Source: Pyruvatibacter sp. HU-CL02332
Lineage (GTDB): Bacteria; Pseudomonadota; Alphaproteobacteria; CGMCC-115125
Assembly: GCF_040362765.1 (NCBI RefSeq)
Contig: NZ_BAABWK010000002.1
Location: 558,001 to 622,000 of the forward strand
DNA length: 64,000 nt
Reading direction: 5' to 3'
This document shows positions 36,837 to 46,681 of the stretch, in pieces (position 1 is the first letter of the stretch; every line of letters begins with the position of its first letter). Below the pieces are notes generated by a model, which saw only the letters and a list, made by a program, of their open reading frames with translations, was not told the origin of the DNA and did no database searches. A program made the position numbers and the translations under genes.

Positions 36837-38321
36837 CTAAAGCGGTGGGAAGCCAAGAACACCAAGGCCTGCACCCTTTGGGTCTGCGCCAAACACGCAA
36901 CTTGCGCCTTCTCGGGGCGCGCCACCGGGACACGCAACCACGTTCAGCAGACTTTGCGCGTTGCTCACTGATGAGCGGTGCACAGCTTCCAATGTAGTCG
37001 ACGTGCCGACCAGAGCATTTGCCGCCTCTAGAACAGATGCAGACGCCTGTGGACCCCCAGCTGCTGCGCCAGCAAAGAAGAAGGTGCCATTGAAGTCATT
37101 GGCAACAATTGCCGGTGCCAGAAAGGCTCCAGCAAGACCGAAGCCAGGGGCATCAGGCGCACGTGCCGGAACAATCCCCGTGCCGGGTACCATGCGTCCT
37201 GTTCCAAATGGTCCATTCATCGTCACGGCACATGCAGCTGCATCGCCACCAGCTGTCGCAACAACGAAACCGGTCGATCCAAATGAACCAGGCAGGTTGG
37301 TCTCAGCCCCTGCCCGCGCCAACTCAGCTTGAGCGGCACGCATCAGTTCGCCGCCATTCAAGCTCTGCGCGGCGGGCCAGATTGATGCCATGTAGGCGCC
37401 TGCGCCTGTGTCTGCAGGCGGAACGGAAAGGGTTTGGTCTCCGATTTTGAAGGTCTGCGCGGGCTGTGTTGATGGACGGTAGGCGCGCAATTCATCAAGC
37501 GTAATGGCACTGCCAAGGCGTGCTGCTTCCTGCGCAAAGGCCGTCGCAATTTCACCGCTGTAGATGCCGCTTGGGCCACCAGCGCGTGCGCGCCCCAGTG
37601 CTGCGGCAAGACCTTTTTGCACCAGCAAGTCGCCTTGCTGAAGTCCACGTCCATTAGGACCCAGATACACTTCGGCCAGTTGTGGAAGCGAACGAATGGC
37701 GGGTGCGAGCGGACCAATCTCACTGGCGAGCGCACGGGAGACTTCATGTCCTTTGGCTGCCAATACCTCTGCTGGGGCCACAAGACTGGACCAGGGTGAT
37801 GTCCCATGAACAGCATGCATCAAGGCAAAGCCGCGGACATTGCCTGGAACCGCTACCGGACCGCCCGCGCGAGAGCGACGTGCGAGGAAATTGTAACTGG
37901 TGACTTCGCGCGCTTCAGGGTCATGAACAAGACAGATCCCACCGCCGCCAAGCCCTGCTTCATGAGGCATCGTAACTGCGAGATTGAAATAGAGCGCTGT
38001 AATGGCATCAACTGCTGTGCCGCCGTTTTCAAGCACGGTGCGGGCCGCAAGCGACGCGCGGGGCTCGTCGGAGGCAATTGCGCCGACAAAAACGGAGTTG
38101 TCGGGGCCATCAATGAGCTGCAATCCGGTGTTGTTCTGGGCACTCCCCTTGAACTCAGCCGTTGCCAGGCCGCCTTCTTCACCACTAGATGAACAGGCTG
38201 CCAGAATCCCACCAGCCATGATGACTTTGGTCAGAATGACTGCTGAACGCCTGAATTGGGCACCGACTGCCTTTTTACGGCCATGCCAACGGATTATTTC
38301 TGGAATCACGTTCAACTCCAC
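36837..38321 (-). CDS. Gamma-glutamyltransferase-like lipoprotein (divergent)
   Basis: The 494-aa protein resembles gamma-glutamyltranspeptidase: GGTAVDAITALYFNLAVTMPHEAGLGGGG is the typical N-terminal substrate region, and FGSTGFVVAT...VTMNGPFGTG lines up with the autocleavage site, with Thr in place of the nucleophile Thr. It is odd in having a lipoprotein-type signal (AGGILAACSSSG, cysteine near residue 42) and in replacing the usual TTH at the nucleophile with STG. Activity on glutathione is uncertain. A precursor cut between about 330 and 350 would be expected if it processes itself. The neighbour is an aminotransferase. Confidence 0.75.
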   Translation of the reverse strand: MELNVIPEIIRWHGRKKAVGAQFRRSAVILTKVIMAGGILAACSSSGEEGGLATAEFKGSAQNNTGLQLIDGPDNSVFVGAIASDEPRASLAARTVLENGGTAVDAITALYFNLAVTMPHEAGLGGGGICLVHDPEAREVTSYNFLARRSRAGGPVAVPGNVRGFALMHAVHGTSPWSSLVAPAEVLAAKGHEVSRALASEIGPLAPAIRSLPQLAEVYLGPNGRGLQQGDLLVQKGLAAALGRARAGGPSGIYSGEIATAFAQEAARLGSAITLDELRAYRPSTQPAQTFKIGDQTLSVPPADTGAGAYMASIWPAAQSLNGGELMRAAQAELARAGAETNLPGSFGSTGFVVATAGGDAAACAVTMNGPFGTGRMVPGTGIVPARAPDAPGFGLAGAFLAPAIVANDFNGTFFFAGAAAGGPQASASVLEAANALVGTSTTLEAVHRSSVSNAQSLLNVVACPGGAPREGASCVFGADPKGAGLGVLGFPPL

Positions 38322-38517
38322 GCGAGGTTCGCTTTCGTTAGATTGACGGGCAATTTCGCCCTGCCTACCGTGAGATGCAAGCAGGCAACCGGCCCTGCCG
38401 CGACTTAACCAAGGGCGAGTTTAAGCTTTGCTCTTGTTCACAGTGGTGTTCTCAACTGCGAATAAGAGCTTTGTAGCGGATTTGTTCACGCTGAACAGAG
38501 GGGCCAAGCGGAAATAT

Positions 38518-39894
38518 ATGTCAACAGCAACACGCTCACAGAACCTGACACCCAAGCGCGCACTGACAGGAAAGCTCTTCCTTCAGTCAATTTGCGTGAT
38601 GTTGGCTCTTATCCTGCCGACTCAACAGGCATTTGCGATATCTCTGATTCGCGATGCTGAGACGGAGCGGTTCATCCGAGTCATTTCAGAACCCATTTTC
38701 ATTTCAGCGGGCCTCAACCCGCGAGCCGTGAACACCTATCTGATCAACGCTTCATCGATCAACGCGTTTGTGACAGGCGGTCAAAACGTCTTCATGCACA
38801 CAGGTACGCTTCAGCAGGCAGAAACGCCGAACGAAGTGCTGGGCGTTATGGCCCATGAAACGGGTCACATAACCGGCGGGCATCTCAGTGGTCGGCGCGA
38901 AGCTTTCGAGAATGCTGCGGCGCCGGCGATCGTCGGATATCTACTCGGCATCGGCGCAATTGTTGCCGGTGCCGGCGATGTAGGACTTGCGCTTATCACA
39001 GGTGGCCAGACTGTGGCCCAGCGTGGCCTTCTTGCCTACACACGAACTCAGGAGGCTTCTGCTGACCAGGCTGCCCTCGATTTTCTGGAACGGACCGGTC
39101 AAAGCGGCGAAGGGCTCGTGAGCTTCTTCGACAAGCTTGCAGATCAAGAAGCGCTTTCCGAGCGGTCGCAGGACCCCTATGTCCGCACACACCCCCTGTC
39201 GCGCGAACGTATTGCAGCGCTGCAAAACCGTGTCGACAAATCTCCATTCCGGGATGTCAAAGACCCCGAAGAATGGCAACGCATGCTGGATATGGTGAAG
39301 GCCAAACTGCACGGCTTCATTGACCGTCCACAGGTCACATTCCGTCGCTATCCTGAAAGTGACCAAAGTGCGCCCGCACGGTACGCCCGCGCCATTGCTC
39401 TTTACAAAATACCGAACACTGATCGCGCAATTGCCGAGATAGATGCGCTGATTGCCGACTATCCAGAGAACGCCTACTTCCAGGAGTTCAAAGGCCAGGC
39501 TCTTTTTGAGTCCGGGCGCTCGGCGGAAGCTGCCGAAGCATATGCGGCTGCAGATCGCCTGCTCCCCAATCAACCTCTCTTGATGGTTGGGCTGGGTCAG
39601 TCACTGGTGGGAACCGGAGACAAGGCAAACATCACGAAGGCGCGTGAAATACTCGAACGGGCTACGCAGATAGAACGGGACTACCCCACCGCTTTTCGCA
39701 TTCTTGCTCAGGCATATGCTGATGAAGGTAATCAGCCGATGGCAGCTCTTGCCACAGCTGAGCAAAATGTAGCCTCGGGTAGACTGCCTGATGCAAAGCA
39801 ATGGGCCTCGCGTGCAAAGCGGGGACTGCCTGTGGGAAGTCCCGCTTGGCAGCGAGCCGATGACATTTCCCGGATCGAAAACCCCGATATCTAG
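38518..39894 (+). CDS. BepA-like M48 metalloprotease with TPR tail
   Basis: The 458-aa exported protease has a signal peptide (hydrophobic 21-40, TQQAFA) and a zinc site HETGH at 113-117 in MAHETGHITGGH, with further ligands in QEASADQAALDF. The C-terminal half is a TPR-like array (YARAIALYKIPNTDRAI, AEAAEAYAAADRLLPNQPLLM, REILERATQIERDYPTAFR). This is the BepA/YfgC layout, which degrades or assists stalled outer-membrane proteins such as LptD. The start at 38518 follows GCGGA; ATG 38428 would add 30 residues before the signal peptide. Confidence 0.9.
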   Translation: MSTATRSQNLTPKRALTGKLFLQSICVMLALILPTQQAFAISLIRDAETERFIRVISEPIFISAGLNPRAVNTYLINASSINAFVTGGQNVFMHTGTLQQAETPNEVLGVMAHETGHITGGHLSGRREAFENAAAPAIVGYLLGIGAIVAGAGDVGLALITGGQTVAQRGLLAYTRTQEASADQAALDFLERTGQSGEGLVSFFDKLADQEALSERSQDPYVRTHPLSRERIAALQNRVDKSPFRDVKDPEEWQRMLDMVKAKLHGFIDRPQVTFRRYPESDQSAPARYARAIALYKIPNTDRAIAEIDALIADYPENAYFQEFKGQALFESGRSAEAAEAYAAADRLLPNQPLLMVGLGQSLVGTGDKANITKAREILERATQIERDYPTAFRILAQAYADEGNQPMAALATAEQNVASGRLPDAKQWASRAKRGLPVGSPAWQRADDISRIENPDI

Positions 39895-39937
39895 CAAGCT
39901 GCTCCAACCCAAAATTTTCCCGTTTCAGGAACTTTAG

Positions 39938-40735
39938 ATGACCACGACATGGATGAAGACCTCTGGGCAACGCCTGCGCAAATTGTGTGCTGCCTTTGTG
40001 ATGGTGTTTGCAGTGGGGACAACTTCAACATCTGCGCAAGAGGCTGCAAAAGACATCTTTAGTGATGTCCAGAAAGAAGCAATTGGCGAGGTCATTCGTG
40101 ATTACCTGATTGCCAATCCGCAGTTGATGCTGGAGGTCATGGAAGCGCTTGATGCGTATGAGAGCCAAGCTGAAGCTGTTCAACAACGCGTTGCCATAGA
40201 AACCAATCGGGAAGCACTTGAGCGTGATGGTTATTCATTTGTCGCGGGCAATCCAGACGGCGCCATAACCGTCGTGGAGTTTTTCGACTACCGGTGCCCC
40301 TATTGCAAACAGACCGGCGACGACATGGCTGAACTTGTCAAACGCAATGATGATGTGCGCTTGGTTCTGAAAGAGTTTCCGATCCTGGGACCTAACTCCA
40401 CGATTGCGTCTCGTGCAGCCATTGCTGCCATTCCACAAGGCAACTATCTCGACTTTCATTTTGCGCTTCTTGGGGTCGAAGGCACCCTTGACCGTGACAA
40501 GGTAATGGAAGTTGCAGAGGCTCAGGGGCTTGATGTGGACAAGCTCTCAAGTGCCATGGAGAGCGAACGGGTCGATACGATCATTGATGACAATCGGGCA
40601 CTTGCGCGCGAGATCGGCGTTCGGGGTACACCCGCCATCGTCATCGGCGACGAATTGGTGCCGGGTGCTGCTCCACTCGATGTGATTGAGGCCCGCATAC
40701 AGGCCATTCGTGATGCGGCGGCTGAAGCAGGCTAG
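39938..40735 (+). CDS. DsbA-family periplasmic thiol oxidoreductase
   Basis: The 265-aa protein has a signal peptide (cleaved near TSAQ, residue 34), a helical N-terminal segment (about 40-95) and a DsbA/Com1-type thioredoxin fold with active site CPYC at 120-123. The cis-proline sits in [12 protein letters not shown] near residue 228. The extra N-terminal helices resemble those of the ScsC/BcfH oligomeric group, so disulfide isomerase or oxidase activity is possible. AGGAAC precedes the ATG. Its stop codon shares a CTAG palindrome with the thiG stop. Confidence 0.9.
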   Translation: MTTTWMKTSGQRLRKLCAAFVMVFAVGTTSTSAQEAAKDIFSDVQKEAIGEVIRDYLIANPQLMLEVMEALDAYESQAEAVQQRVAIETNREALERDGYSFVAGNPDGAITVVEFFDYRCPYCKQTGDDMAELVKRNDDVRLVLKEFPILGPNSTIASRAAIAAIPQGNYLDFHFALLGVEGTLDRDKVMEVAEAQGLDVDKLSSAMESERVDTIIDDNRALAREIGVRGTPAIVIGDELVPGAAPLDVIEARIQAIRDAAAEAG

Positions 40736-41556
40736 ATCAAACCCGCAAGCGGCGAGCTTGGATCTGCATACCGCTTTTTCGGCATTCTGCCAGCTAGGTA
40801 TGCGTCGCGGCCTGCCTCGACGGCATGCTTCATCGCCCGGGCCATCCGGATGGGATCGCGCGCTTCGGCAATGGCGGTATTCATCAGCACCCCATCGCAT
40901 CCCAATTCCATTGCAACTGCAGCATCCGATGCAGTTCCAACACCCGCATCAACAAGCACCGGCACGTTTGCCTGCTCCTTGATCAAGCGGATGTTAACCG
41001 GGTTTTGAATGCCAAGCCCCGACCCAATAGGTGCGCCCAAAGGCATGATGGCGCAGCACCCCATCTGTTCGAGCTCGCGAGCCATAATCGGGTCATCACT
41101 GCAATAGACCATCACATCAAAGCCCTCGGAAATCAGTAGCTCTGCTGACCGCAAGGTTTCGCGCATGTCCGGATAAAGCGTTTTCTGGTCGCCGAGCACT
41201 TCCAGCTTCACCAGTTTCCAGCCGCCTGCCTCACGTGCCAGACGCAATGTGCGCACTGCATCTTCGCCGGTAAAGCACCCGGCCGTATTGGGGAGATATG
41301 TGTAACGCGCTGGATCAACAAAATCCGCAAGCCGGGGCTGCGTGGGATCTGTCAGGTTCACGCGCCGAATAGCGACGGTGACAATTTCGGCACCCGAAGC
41401 TTCTGCTGCATCGGCATTTTGCTGATACGACGCGTACTTGCCCGTCCCGATAATCAGGCGCGACGAATATTCCTTGCCCGCGATCACCAGCGGGGTGTCC
41501 TGAACGGATGGCGTTTCTGTTTCCGCAGATTCTGGCGATGCCGTAGCGTTGGACAT
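40732..41556 (-). CDS. thiG: Thiazole synthase
   Basis: The 274-aa enzyme makes the thiazole ring of thiamine from deoxyxylulose phosphate, dehydroglycine and ThiS thiocarboxylate. The Schiff-base Lys is in [10 protein letters not shown] (about 140-149); [13 protein letters not shown] and [12 protein letters not shown] are the phosphate-binding parts. The first 25 residues are an acidic extension absent from many ThiG. It lies next to thiS. No thiC or thiE is in the window, and I saw no TPP riboswitch. Confidence 0.94.
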   Translation of the reverse strand: MSNATASPESAETETPSVQDTPLVIAGKEYSSRLIIGTGKYASYQQNADAAEASGAEIVTVAIRRVNLTDPTQPRLADFVDPARYTYLPNTAGCFTGEDAVRTLRLAREAGGWKLVKLEVLGDQKTLYPDMRETLRSAELLISEGFDVMVYCSDDPIMARELEQMGCCAIMPLGAPIGSGLGIQNPVNIRLIKEQANVPVLVDAGVGTASDAAVAMELGCDGVLMNTAIAEARDPIRMARAMKHAVEAGRDAYLAGRMPKKRYADPSSPLAGLI

Positions 41557-41599
41557 AATCGGCTGGGTCTCTCAGTTGACGTTGGTATCTGACAAAGGC

Positions 41600-41809
41600 T
41601 TAGCCGCCACCGACGAACTGCACAATCTCAATACGATCGCCGTCGGACAAAATAGTGACCTCGTATTGCGACTTCGGCACAATCTCGAGGTTTCTTTCCA
41701 CCGCGATTTTTGTTGGTTCAAGACCAAGCAGCACCAGCAATCCCTGAACGTTTGTGCCTGGCGCAACATCCCGCACTTCTCCGTTCACGGTCACACTTTC
41801 GGTGTCCAT
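41600..41809 (-). CDS. thiS: ThiS sulfur-carrier protein
   Basis: The roughly 70-aa ubiquitin-like protein carries sulfur as a C-terminal thiocarboxylate to ThiG. MDTESVTVNGEVRDV, then TKIAVERNLEIVPKSQY and the ending IEIVQFVGGG are characteristic. The frame is open to 41956; I chose ATG 41809 because the family starts about here. ATG 41860 is another possible start. It is 43 bp upstream of thiG on the same strand. Confidence 0.85.
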   Translation of the reverse strand: MDTESVTVNGEVRDVAPGTNVQGLLVLLGLEPTKIAVERNLEIVPKSQYEVTILSDGDRIEIVQFVGGG

Positions 41810-42110
41810 TTTTCTGGAGACGGTATTGGCTGCTATGGACTGTGTAGAATCTGACGTCATGGCCGGATAATGGTGCGCGCACGGCTGCTTTTCAACGGCT
41901 TCGCAAGCTCTTGCAGACAAGATAGAGCCCCAATTCGATGCAATTGACTGCTTCAAAGGCAGAGCTTTGCGGTGGGCCGCCTCTCAAGTATAAGAAGTAA
42001 CGTTCTAACTGCCTGAAATTGCCCGCATTTCGTAGGTTTTCTGGCCCACCAGTCGCTCACCCGCCCCTGCGGTCTGCTGCGATCCAACAAGTAAAGAGGT
42101 TGCCTGAGCG

Positions 42111-42560
42111 ATGACGGCGACGATTTTTGTCCTCAATGGCCCCAATCTCAACATGTTGGGGCAGCGTGAGCCTGAGATTTACGGCGCTGACACGCTGGCG
42201 GACGTCAAAAAACGCTGCGTGACAAAGGCCGCTGCTCTTGGGCTTGAGATAGATTTTCGCCAGTCCAACCATGAGGGCGAACTTGTGAGCTGGCTGCAAG
42301 AGGCACGTGACGCTGCGTCAGGCATTGTTCTCAATGCTGCCGGGTATACCCATACCTCGGTTGCCATAAGAGACGCCGTGCTTGCGTGCGAAAAACCTGT
42401 TATCGAAGTCCATCTTTCGAATCCCTATTCCCGCGAAGAGTTCCGCCAGCATTCCTTTATCTCAGACGTCGCTGCAGGCGTAATCTGTGGCCTTGCTGGC
42501 AAAGGATATGAATTGGCACTCGACGCACTTGCCGACATCTGCGGCGTGTCCGACAACTAG
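42111..42560 (+). CDS. aroQ: Type II 3-dehydroquinate dehydratase
   Basis: The 149-aa enzyme catalyses the third step of the shikimate pathway. Signatures are [20 protein letters not shown] (catalytic Tyr on the lid), [33 protein letters not shown] and [17 protein letters not shown]. The position upstream of accB and accC is conserved in alphaproteobacteria. GAGG about ten bases upstream supports the ATG at 42111. Confidence 0.95.
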   Translation: MTATIFVLNGPNLNMLGQREPEIYGADTLADVKKRCVTKAAALGLEIDFRQSNHEGELVSWLQEARDAASGIVLNAAGYTHTSVAIRDAVLACEKPVIEVHLSNPYSREEFRQHSFISDVAAGVICGLAGKGYELALDALADICGVSDN

Positions 42561-42624
42561 GACACCTGCACCACACTTTTCAAAGCTGCGTGGCAACACG
42601 CACCTCGCCGATACGGAGATCTTG

Positions 42625-43107
42625 ATGAGCGATTCAAATTCGGGCAGCGGCCCGGTCAACAAAGAAATGATCCGTGAACTCGCGGACCTTCTCAAAGAGA
42701 CCGAGCTGAACGAAATCGAAGTTGAAACCGAAGAGTTCAAGATCCGAGTGGCCCGTGGTGCCGGAGGTGGGACGGTCTCTTATGCCCCTCCACCTGTTGC
42801 TGCAGCGCCGGCTCCAGCGCCCAGCGCGGCCGCGGCAGAAGCTGCTCCTGCTGCAGCTGACCTTTCCAATCATCCAGGTGCCGTTGCGTCCCCGATGGTA
42901 GGTACGGTGTACGTATCCCCGGAACCAGGTGCTGCTGCATTCGTCAAGGAAGGCGCAACGGTTTCGCAGGGCGACACGCTTCTTATTGTTGAAGCTATGA
43001 AGACCATGAACCCGATACCCGCCCCCAAGAGCGGCACGGTGAAACAGATTCTCGTTCAGGATGCCCAGCCGGTTGAATTCGGTGAAGTTCTGATTGTTAT
43101 CGAATAA
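42625..43107 (+). CDS. accB: Biotin carboxyl carrier protein of acetyl-CoA carboxylase
   Basis: The 160-aa carrier holds the biotin that shuttles carboxyl groups for malonyl-CoA synthesis. The N-terminal region ([20 protein letters not shown]) interacts with AccC, an Ala/Pro-rich linker follows (about 48-75), and the biotin lysine is in [10 protein letters not shown] near residue 126. GGAG lies 8 bases before the ATG at 42625. The frame extends upstream into aroQ but with unrelated sequence. It is 39 bp before accC. Confidence 0.95.
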   Translation: MSDSNSGSGPVNKEMIRELADLLKETELNEIEVETEEFKIRVARGAGGGTVSYAPPPVAAAPAPAPSAAAAEAAPAAADLSNHPGAVASPMVGTVYVSPEPGAAAFVKEGATVSQGDTLLIVEAMKTMNPIPAPKSGTVKQILVQDAQPVEFGEVLIVIE

Positions 43108-43146
43108 GAAGCCTGCAAAGGCACAGGCGGGAACGGGAACGCTGAC

Positions 43147-44487
43147 ATGTTTAAGAAAGTTCTGATTGCCAATCGCGGTGAGATTGCCCTGCGCATTCAA
43201 CGCGCGTGCACCGAGTTGGGCATTGCAACAGTTGCGGTACATTCCACCGCTGACGCTGATGCCATGCATGTGCGCCTGGCAGACGAGAGTGTGTGCATTG
43301 GCCCAGCGCCCGCGTCGGAAAGCTATTTGAACATTCCAGCGATCATCTCAGCCGCTGAGATTACCGGCGCTGATGCAATCCATCCCGGCTATGGCTTTTT
43401 GTCTGAGAACGCCAACTTCGTATCGATCGTCGAAGAGCATGGCATCACCTTCATTGGACCGACGGCGGAGCACATCCGAGTGATGGGCGACAAGATTGCC
43501 GCCAAACAGACAGTGAAGAAGCTCGGCATTCCCGTTGTGCCTGGATCAGACGGTGCCCTTACAGATGCTGCGGCGGCAGCAAAAGTTGCTGAGGACATCG
43601 GCTACCCCGTCCTCATCAAGGCGGCAGCGGGTGGTGGCGGGCGCGGCATGAAGGTCGCCCTCAATCGCGGCGAGCTTGATAACGCTGTTTCCACAGCCAG
43701 AGCGGAATCCAAAGCAGCCTTTGGTGATGATGCGCTCTACATGGAGCGTTATCTGGGCAAACCGCGCCACATCGAAATTCAGGTCTTTGGCGACAAGCAC
43801 GGAAATGCGGTTCACCTAGGTGAGCGCGACTGCTCATTGCAGCGCCGTCACCAAAAAGTACTTGAGGAGTCTCCTTCTCCAGCCATCACGCAGGAAGAGC
43901 GAGACAAGATCGGCAAAGTCGTTGCCGATGCAGTTCGCGGATTGGGATATATCGGTGCGGGAACTATTGAGTTCCTCTACGAGAATGGCGAGTTCTTTTT
44001 CATCGAAATGAACACGCGTCTTCAGGTCGAACATCCGGTTACTGAAATGGTCACAGGCTTTGACCTGCTGCGTGAACAAATTCGTGTTGCTGCCGGCATG
44101 CCGCTCAGCTTTACGCAGGAAGACGTGGTCATGAAAGGCCACGCCATAGAATGCCGTATCAATGCGGAGCATCCTGAAACCTTCACGCCATCGCCAGGCA
44201 CCATTACGGATTTTCATCCGCCTGGAGGGCTCGGGGTACGCATCGATTCTGCGGTTTACTCTGGCTACAAAATTCCGCCGTACTACGACAGCATGATTGG
44301 TAAGCTGATTGTGTATGGATCTGATCGCGAGGAATGTCTGGCGCGCTTGCGGCGCTCCCTGCGTGAATTCGTGGTCGGTGGAGTCAACACCACCATTCCG
44401 CTTTTCGGTCGTCTTCTCGAAGAAGAAGACATCCAGACCGGCAATTATGACATCCATTGGCTGGAACGGTTCCTGGGCCTGAAATAG
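43147..44487 (+). CDS. accC: Biotin carboxylase subunit of acetyl-CoA carboxylase
   Basis: The 446-aa ATP-grasp enzyme carboxylates biotin on AccB. Present are [30 protein letters not shown] (ATP loop, about 158-170), [19 protein letters not shown] and the active [12 protein letters not shown] with conserved Arg and Glu. The C-terminal [12 protein letters not shown] region is standard. The length matches other AccC proteins. It forms an operon with accB and then aat. Confidence 0.97.
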   Translation: MFKKVLIANRGEIALRIQRACTELGIATVAVHSTADADAMHVRLADESVCIGPAPASESYLNIPAIISAAEITGADAIHPGYGFLSENANFVSIVEEHGITFIGPTAEHIRVMGDKIAAKQTVKKLGIPVVPGSDGALTDAAAAAKVAEDIGYPVLIKAAAGGGGRGMKVALNRGELDNAVSTARAESKAAFGDDALYMERYLGKPRHIEIQVFGDKHGNAVHLGERDCSLQRRHQKVLEESPSPAITQEERDKIGKVVADAVRGLGYIGAGTIEFLYENGEFFFIEMNTRLQVEHPVTEMVTGFDLLREQIRVAAGMPLSFTQEDVVMKGHAIECRINAEHPETFTPSPGTITDFHPPGGLGVRIDSAVYSGYKIPPYYDSMIGKLIVYGSDREECLARLRRSLREFVVGGVNTTIPLFGRLLEEEDIQTGNYDIHWLERFLGLK

Positions 44488-44501
44488 CGCTCTGAACACT
44501 T

Positions 44502-45176
44502 ATGATCGACGACGATACGGATACTGACGGCGAGATAACCGCAGACATATTGCTGCGCGCCTACGCCTATGGGGTGTTTCCCATGGGTGAATCCCGCGAT
44601 GACCCGTCGCTCTATTGGGTTGATCCGCAGGAGCGTGGGATCATTCCACTCGACGATTTCAAGCTGCCTCGCAAGCTGCGATCTACTGTTCGCAAATGCC
44701 CATTCAAAGTCACCATCGACACTGAATTCAGGGCAGTGATGGAGGCATGCGCGTTGCCGGCACCAGGCCGCTCCGGCACCTGGATAAATGACCGCATTGT
44801 CGATTTGTACTGTGAGCTACATGAACGCGGCTATGCCCATTCCGTGGAGTGCTGGAAGGACCAGCAACTCGTCGGCGGCCTCTACGGCGTATCACTCGGC
44901 GCGGCATACTTTGGTGAGAGCATGTTTTCGCGCGAAACCGATGCCAGCAAGATTGCACTCACCTACCTCGTCGCACGTCTGAGGCGAGGTGGTTTCAAGT
45001 TGCTGGATACTCAGTTTGTAACCGACCACCTGGCTCAGTTTGGTGCGGTGGAGATTCCCCGCGACGAATATCGCCGACGACTAGCGGAAGCGATTACTCT
45101 GCCGTCAGATTTCTATTCGCTTGATGCAGGTGCTGCCGCGGAAGAAATCGTGCAGTCCGTCAACCAAACATCATAA
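44502..45176 (+). CDS. aat: Leucyl/phenylalanyl-tRNA-protein transferase
   Basis: The 224-aa enzyme adds Leu or Phe to proteins with N-terminal Lys or Arg, marking them for ClpS/ClpAP. Hallmarks are [62 protein letters not shown] and [17 protein letters not shown]. It is 14 bp after accC. Its last 64 bases overlap the oppositely oriented DUF2155 gene, a tail-to-tail overlap larger than usual. Confidence 0.95.
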   Translation: MIDDDTDTDGEITADILLRAYAYGVFPMGESRDDPSLYWVDPQERGIIPLDDFKLPRKLRSTVRKCPFKVTIDTEFRAVMEACALPAPGRSGTWINDRIVDLYCELHERGYAHSVECWKDQQLVGGLYGVSLGAAYFGESMFSRETDASKIALTYLVARLRRGGFKLLDTQFVTDHLAQFGAVEIPRDEYRRRLAEAITLPSDFYSLDAGAAAEEIVQSVNQTS

Positions 45177-45607
45177 ACAGGGTGCTCAAGGGCATTCAGT
45201 CCGGGAGATGATGCCAGCATCCAGCCACTAAAAATGGGCTCTGGCTCGGTCGTGATCTCTTCGTTGACCGGGTACTCACGCACTTCCAGAAAAGCGATCG
45301 TTTTAGGTGGGTCTTCTGGACGGGCCTTCTCGCATGCACGCACCACGATGCCCAATGTCCCAAACCGGAGTGGCGTATCCAGCTTCACACGCATTGGATG
45401 GGTGCGAGCTGTGATCTTGTTGAGACCCATCAAGTTCGCTGTGTCAGGTGCAAGTTCGACTTCAACCACAGCTTCTTCAGTGACAATCTCGCCTTCAGCC
45501 TCCTGAGCAACAGCGTGGGCCGCAAATCCGGCAATGAGTAGAGCAATACTCATGACACGAAAAACAGTCTTCATGCCCATATGCCCAACGCTTCCAAACA
45601 AACTCAC
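45113..45607 (-). CDS. DUF2155 domain exported protein
   Basis: The 164-aa protein starts with a hydrophobic signal region ([24 protein letters not shown]) and contains the DUF2155 domain ([33 protein letters not shown] and [26 protein letters not shown]). The pair of conserved cysteines ([13 protein letters not shown]) may form a disulfide. Function is unknown; the family is alphaproteobacterial and linked with NDUFA12-like and aat genes. The GTG at 45607 overlaps the MlaD stop (GTGA); ATGs at 45580 or 45574 may be the true start of the signal peptide. Confidence 0.88.
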   Translation of the reverse strand: MSLFGSVGHMGMKTVFRVMSIALLIAGFAAHAVAQEAEGEIVTEEAVVEVELAPDTANLMGLNKITARTHPMRVKLDTPLRFGTLGIVVRACEKARPEDPPKTIAFLEVREYPVNEEITTEPEPIFSGWMLASSPGLNALEHPVYDVWLTDCTISSAAAPASSE

Positions 45608-46059
45608 TCGCTGTCGCCCCCACCAGCACTGAAGACCGCCTGGCTTACGAGACCAATCAGATCAACCGAGCCTTGGGCAAATTGGATTTCGTCACCAGCC
45701 TCGAGCATGTCCTCGCTGCCTCCCGGTGTAAGGGAAATGTAAGAGCCACCCAGCAAACCTTCTGACGTGATCTTTGCGCTTGTGTCTTCTGGAAGCGCCA
45801 CTTTGGGATCAACTGTGATCGTCACCCTTGCCACATAGGTAGAGACATCCAACTCCTGTTCCGTCACGGACCCGACCTTGATGCCAGACAGACGAACATC
45901 AGCACCTCGCGCCAAGCCGTCCACCCGATCAAAATCTATGGTTAGGTCGTATCCGGACGTCGCGCCGGCATCTGTGGAGCTGTAGGCAAAAAACAGAAAA
46001 ACTGCCGCTATGGCGATGACAGCAGCTCCGGTCAGGGTCTCAATAATTGAAGACTGCAT
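45604..46059 (-). CDS. MlaD-like MCE-domain lipid-transport protein
   Basis: The 151-aa protein has an N-terminal transmembrane helix (VIAIAAVFLFFAYSS, about 14-30) and one MCE domain (about 38-115): FDRVDGLARGADVRLSGIKVGSV, then ITVDPKVALPEDTSAKITSEGLLGGSYISL. This is MlaD, the hexameric ring that takes phospholipids between membranes. The permease and ATPase genes (mlaE, mlaF) are not nearby, which is usual for this orphan locus. It overlaps DUF2155 by four bases, and lies 80 bp after the NDUFA12-like gene. Confidence 0.9.
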   Translation of the reverse strand: MQSSIIETLTGAAVIAIAAVFLFFAYSSTDAGATSGYDLTIDFDRVDGLARGADVRLSGIKVGSVTEQELDVSTYVARVTITVDPKVALPEDTSAKITSEGLLGGSYISLTPGGSEDMLEAGDEIQFAQGSVDLIGLVSQAVFSAGGGDSE

Positions 46060-46139
46060 CGTGGGATCCTTCGTTGCCTCTTTAAATCAGCCCTCTACCC
46101 GCTGGTGACGGCTGAACGCACGGAATGTCGGGTTACGCT

Positions 46140-46523
46140 TTATTCGGGTTTCCAGGCCTCATAGTCACCAGCTGTTTTTGCTCTTGGAGCGCCGGTAATG
46201 AGTGAACCTGCAGGGCGGTACGCCTGTTGGGAGCCCGTGAGATTGGGCTGGTGTGGTTTTTCCCATTCCCGCGGCGTGTAACCGGTATCAGCAGGCGCGA
46301 CATCAACTGTTTGATGAAGCCATCCATGCCACTCCGGCGGCACCCGGGATGCCTCAGCAAGACCGTTGTAAATCACCCAGCGGCGCTTGGAGTTCTTACG
46401 ATCGGAATAGTATTTATTGCCCTGGCTGTCTTCTCCGACCAACTGGCCACGCTTGAACGTCCAAAACCGGGTGCCGATCGTCTGACCGTTCCACCAGCTG
46501 AAAATTTGTCTGAACCACATCAT
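46140..46523 (-). CDS. NDUFA12 family accessory subunit of complex I
   Basis: The roughly 127-aa protein matches the alphaproteobacterial homologue of mitochondrial NDUFA12: FSWWNGQTIGTRFWTFKRGQLVGEDSQGN, YYSDRKNSKRRWVIYNG, EASRVPPEWHGWLHQTVD. It is an accessory subunit of NADH:ubiquinone oxidoreductase. I chose ATG 46523 (or 46520, next codon), since the frame above has no family sequence. The C-terminal 40 residues are Pro/Gly-rich and variable. Confidence 0.9.
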   Translation of the reverse strand: MMWFRQIFSWWNGQTIGTRFWTFKRGQLVGEDSQGNKYYSDRKNSKRRWVIYNGLAEASRVPPEWHGWLHQTVDVAPADTGYTPREWEKPHQPNLTGSQQAYRPAGSLITGAPRAKTAGDYEAWKPE

Positions 46524-46681
46524 GAATTTGCTGCTCGCACCAAGCCTAGGGATGTCTATTTCGACCCGCCAAGATTGCCCGCGAGTCCCAAAGGATTTTG
46601 CGCAATATGCCACTCTGGCCGGTATAGCGTCCACCCTTTGGAAAGGTGCTGTTTCGCCACACAGATAGATCCTGGTTTGGT

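Noticed and set aside
41810-42110. TPP riboswitch before thiS
   Set aside because: I could not find the CTGAGA and GAACCTGATC-type conserved blocks.
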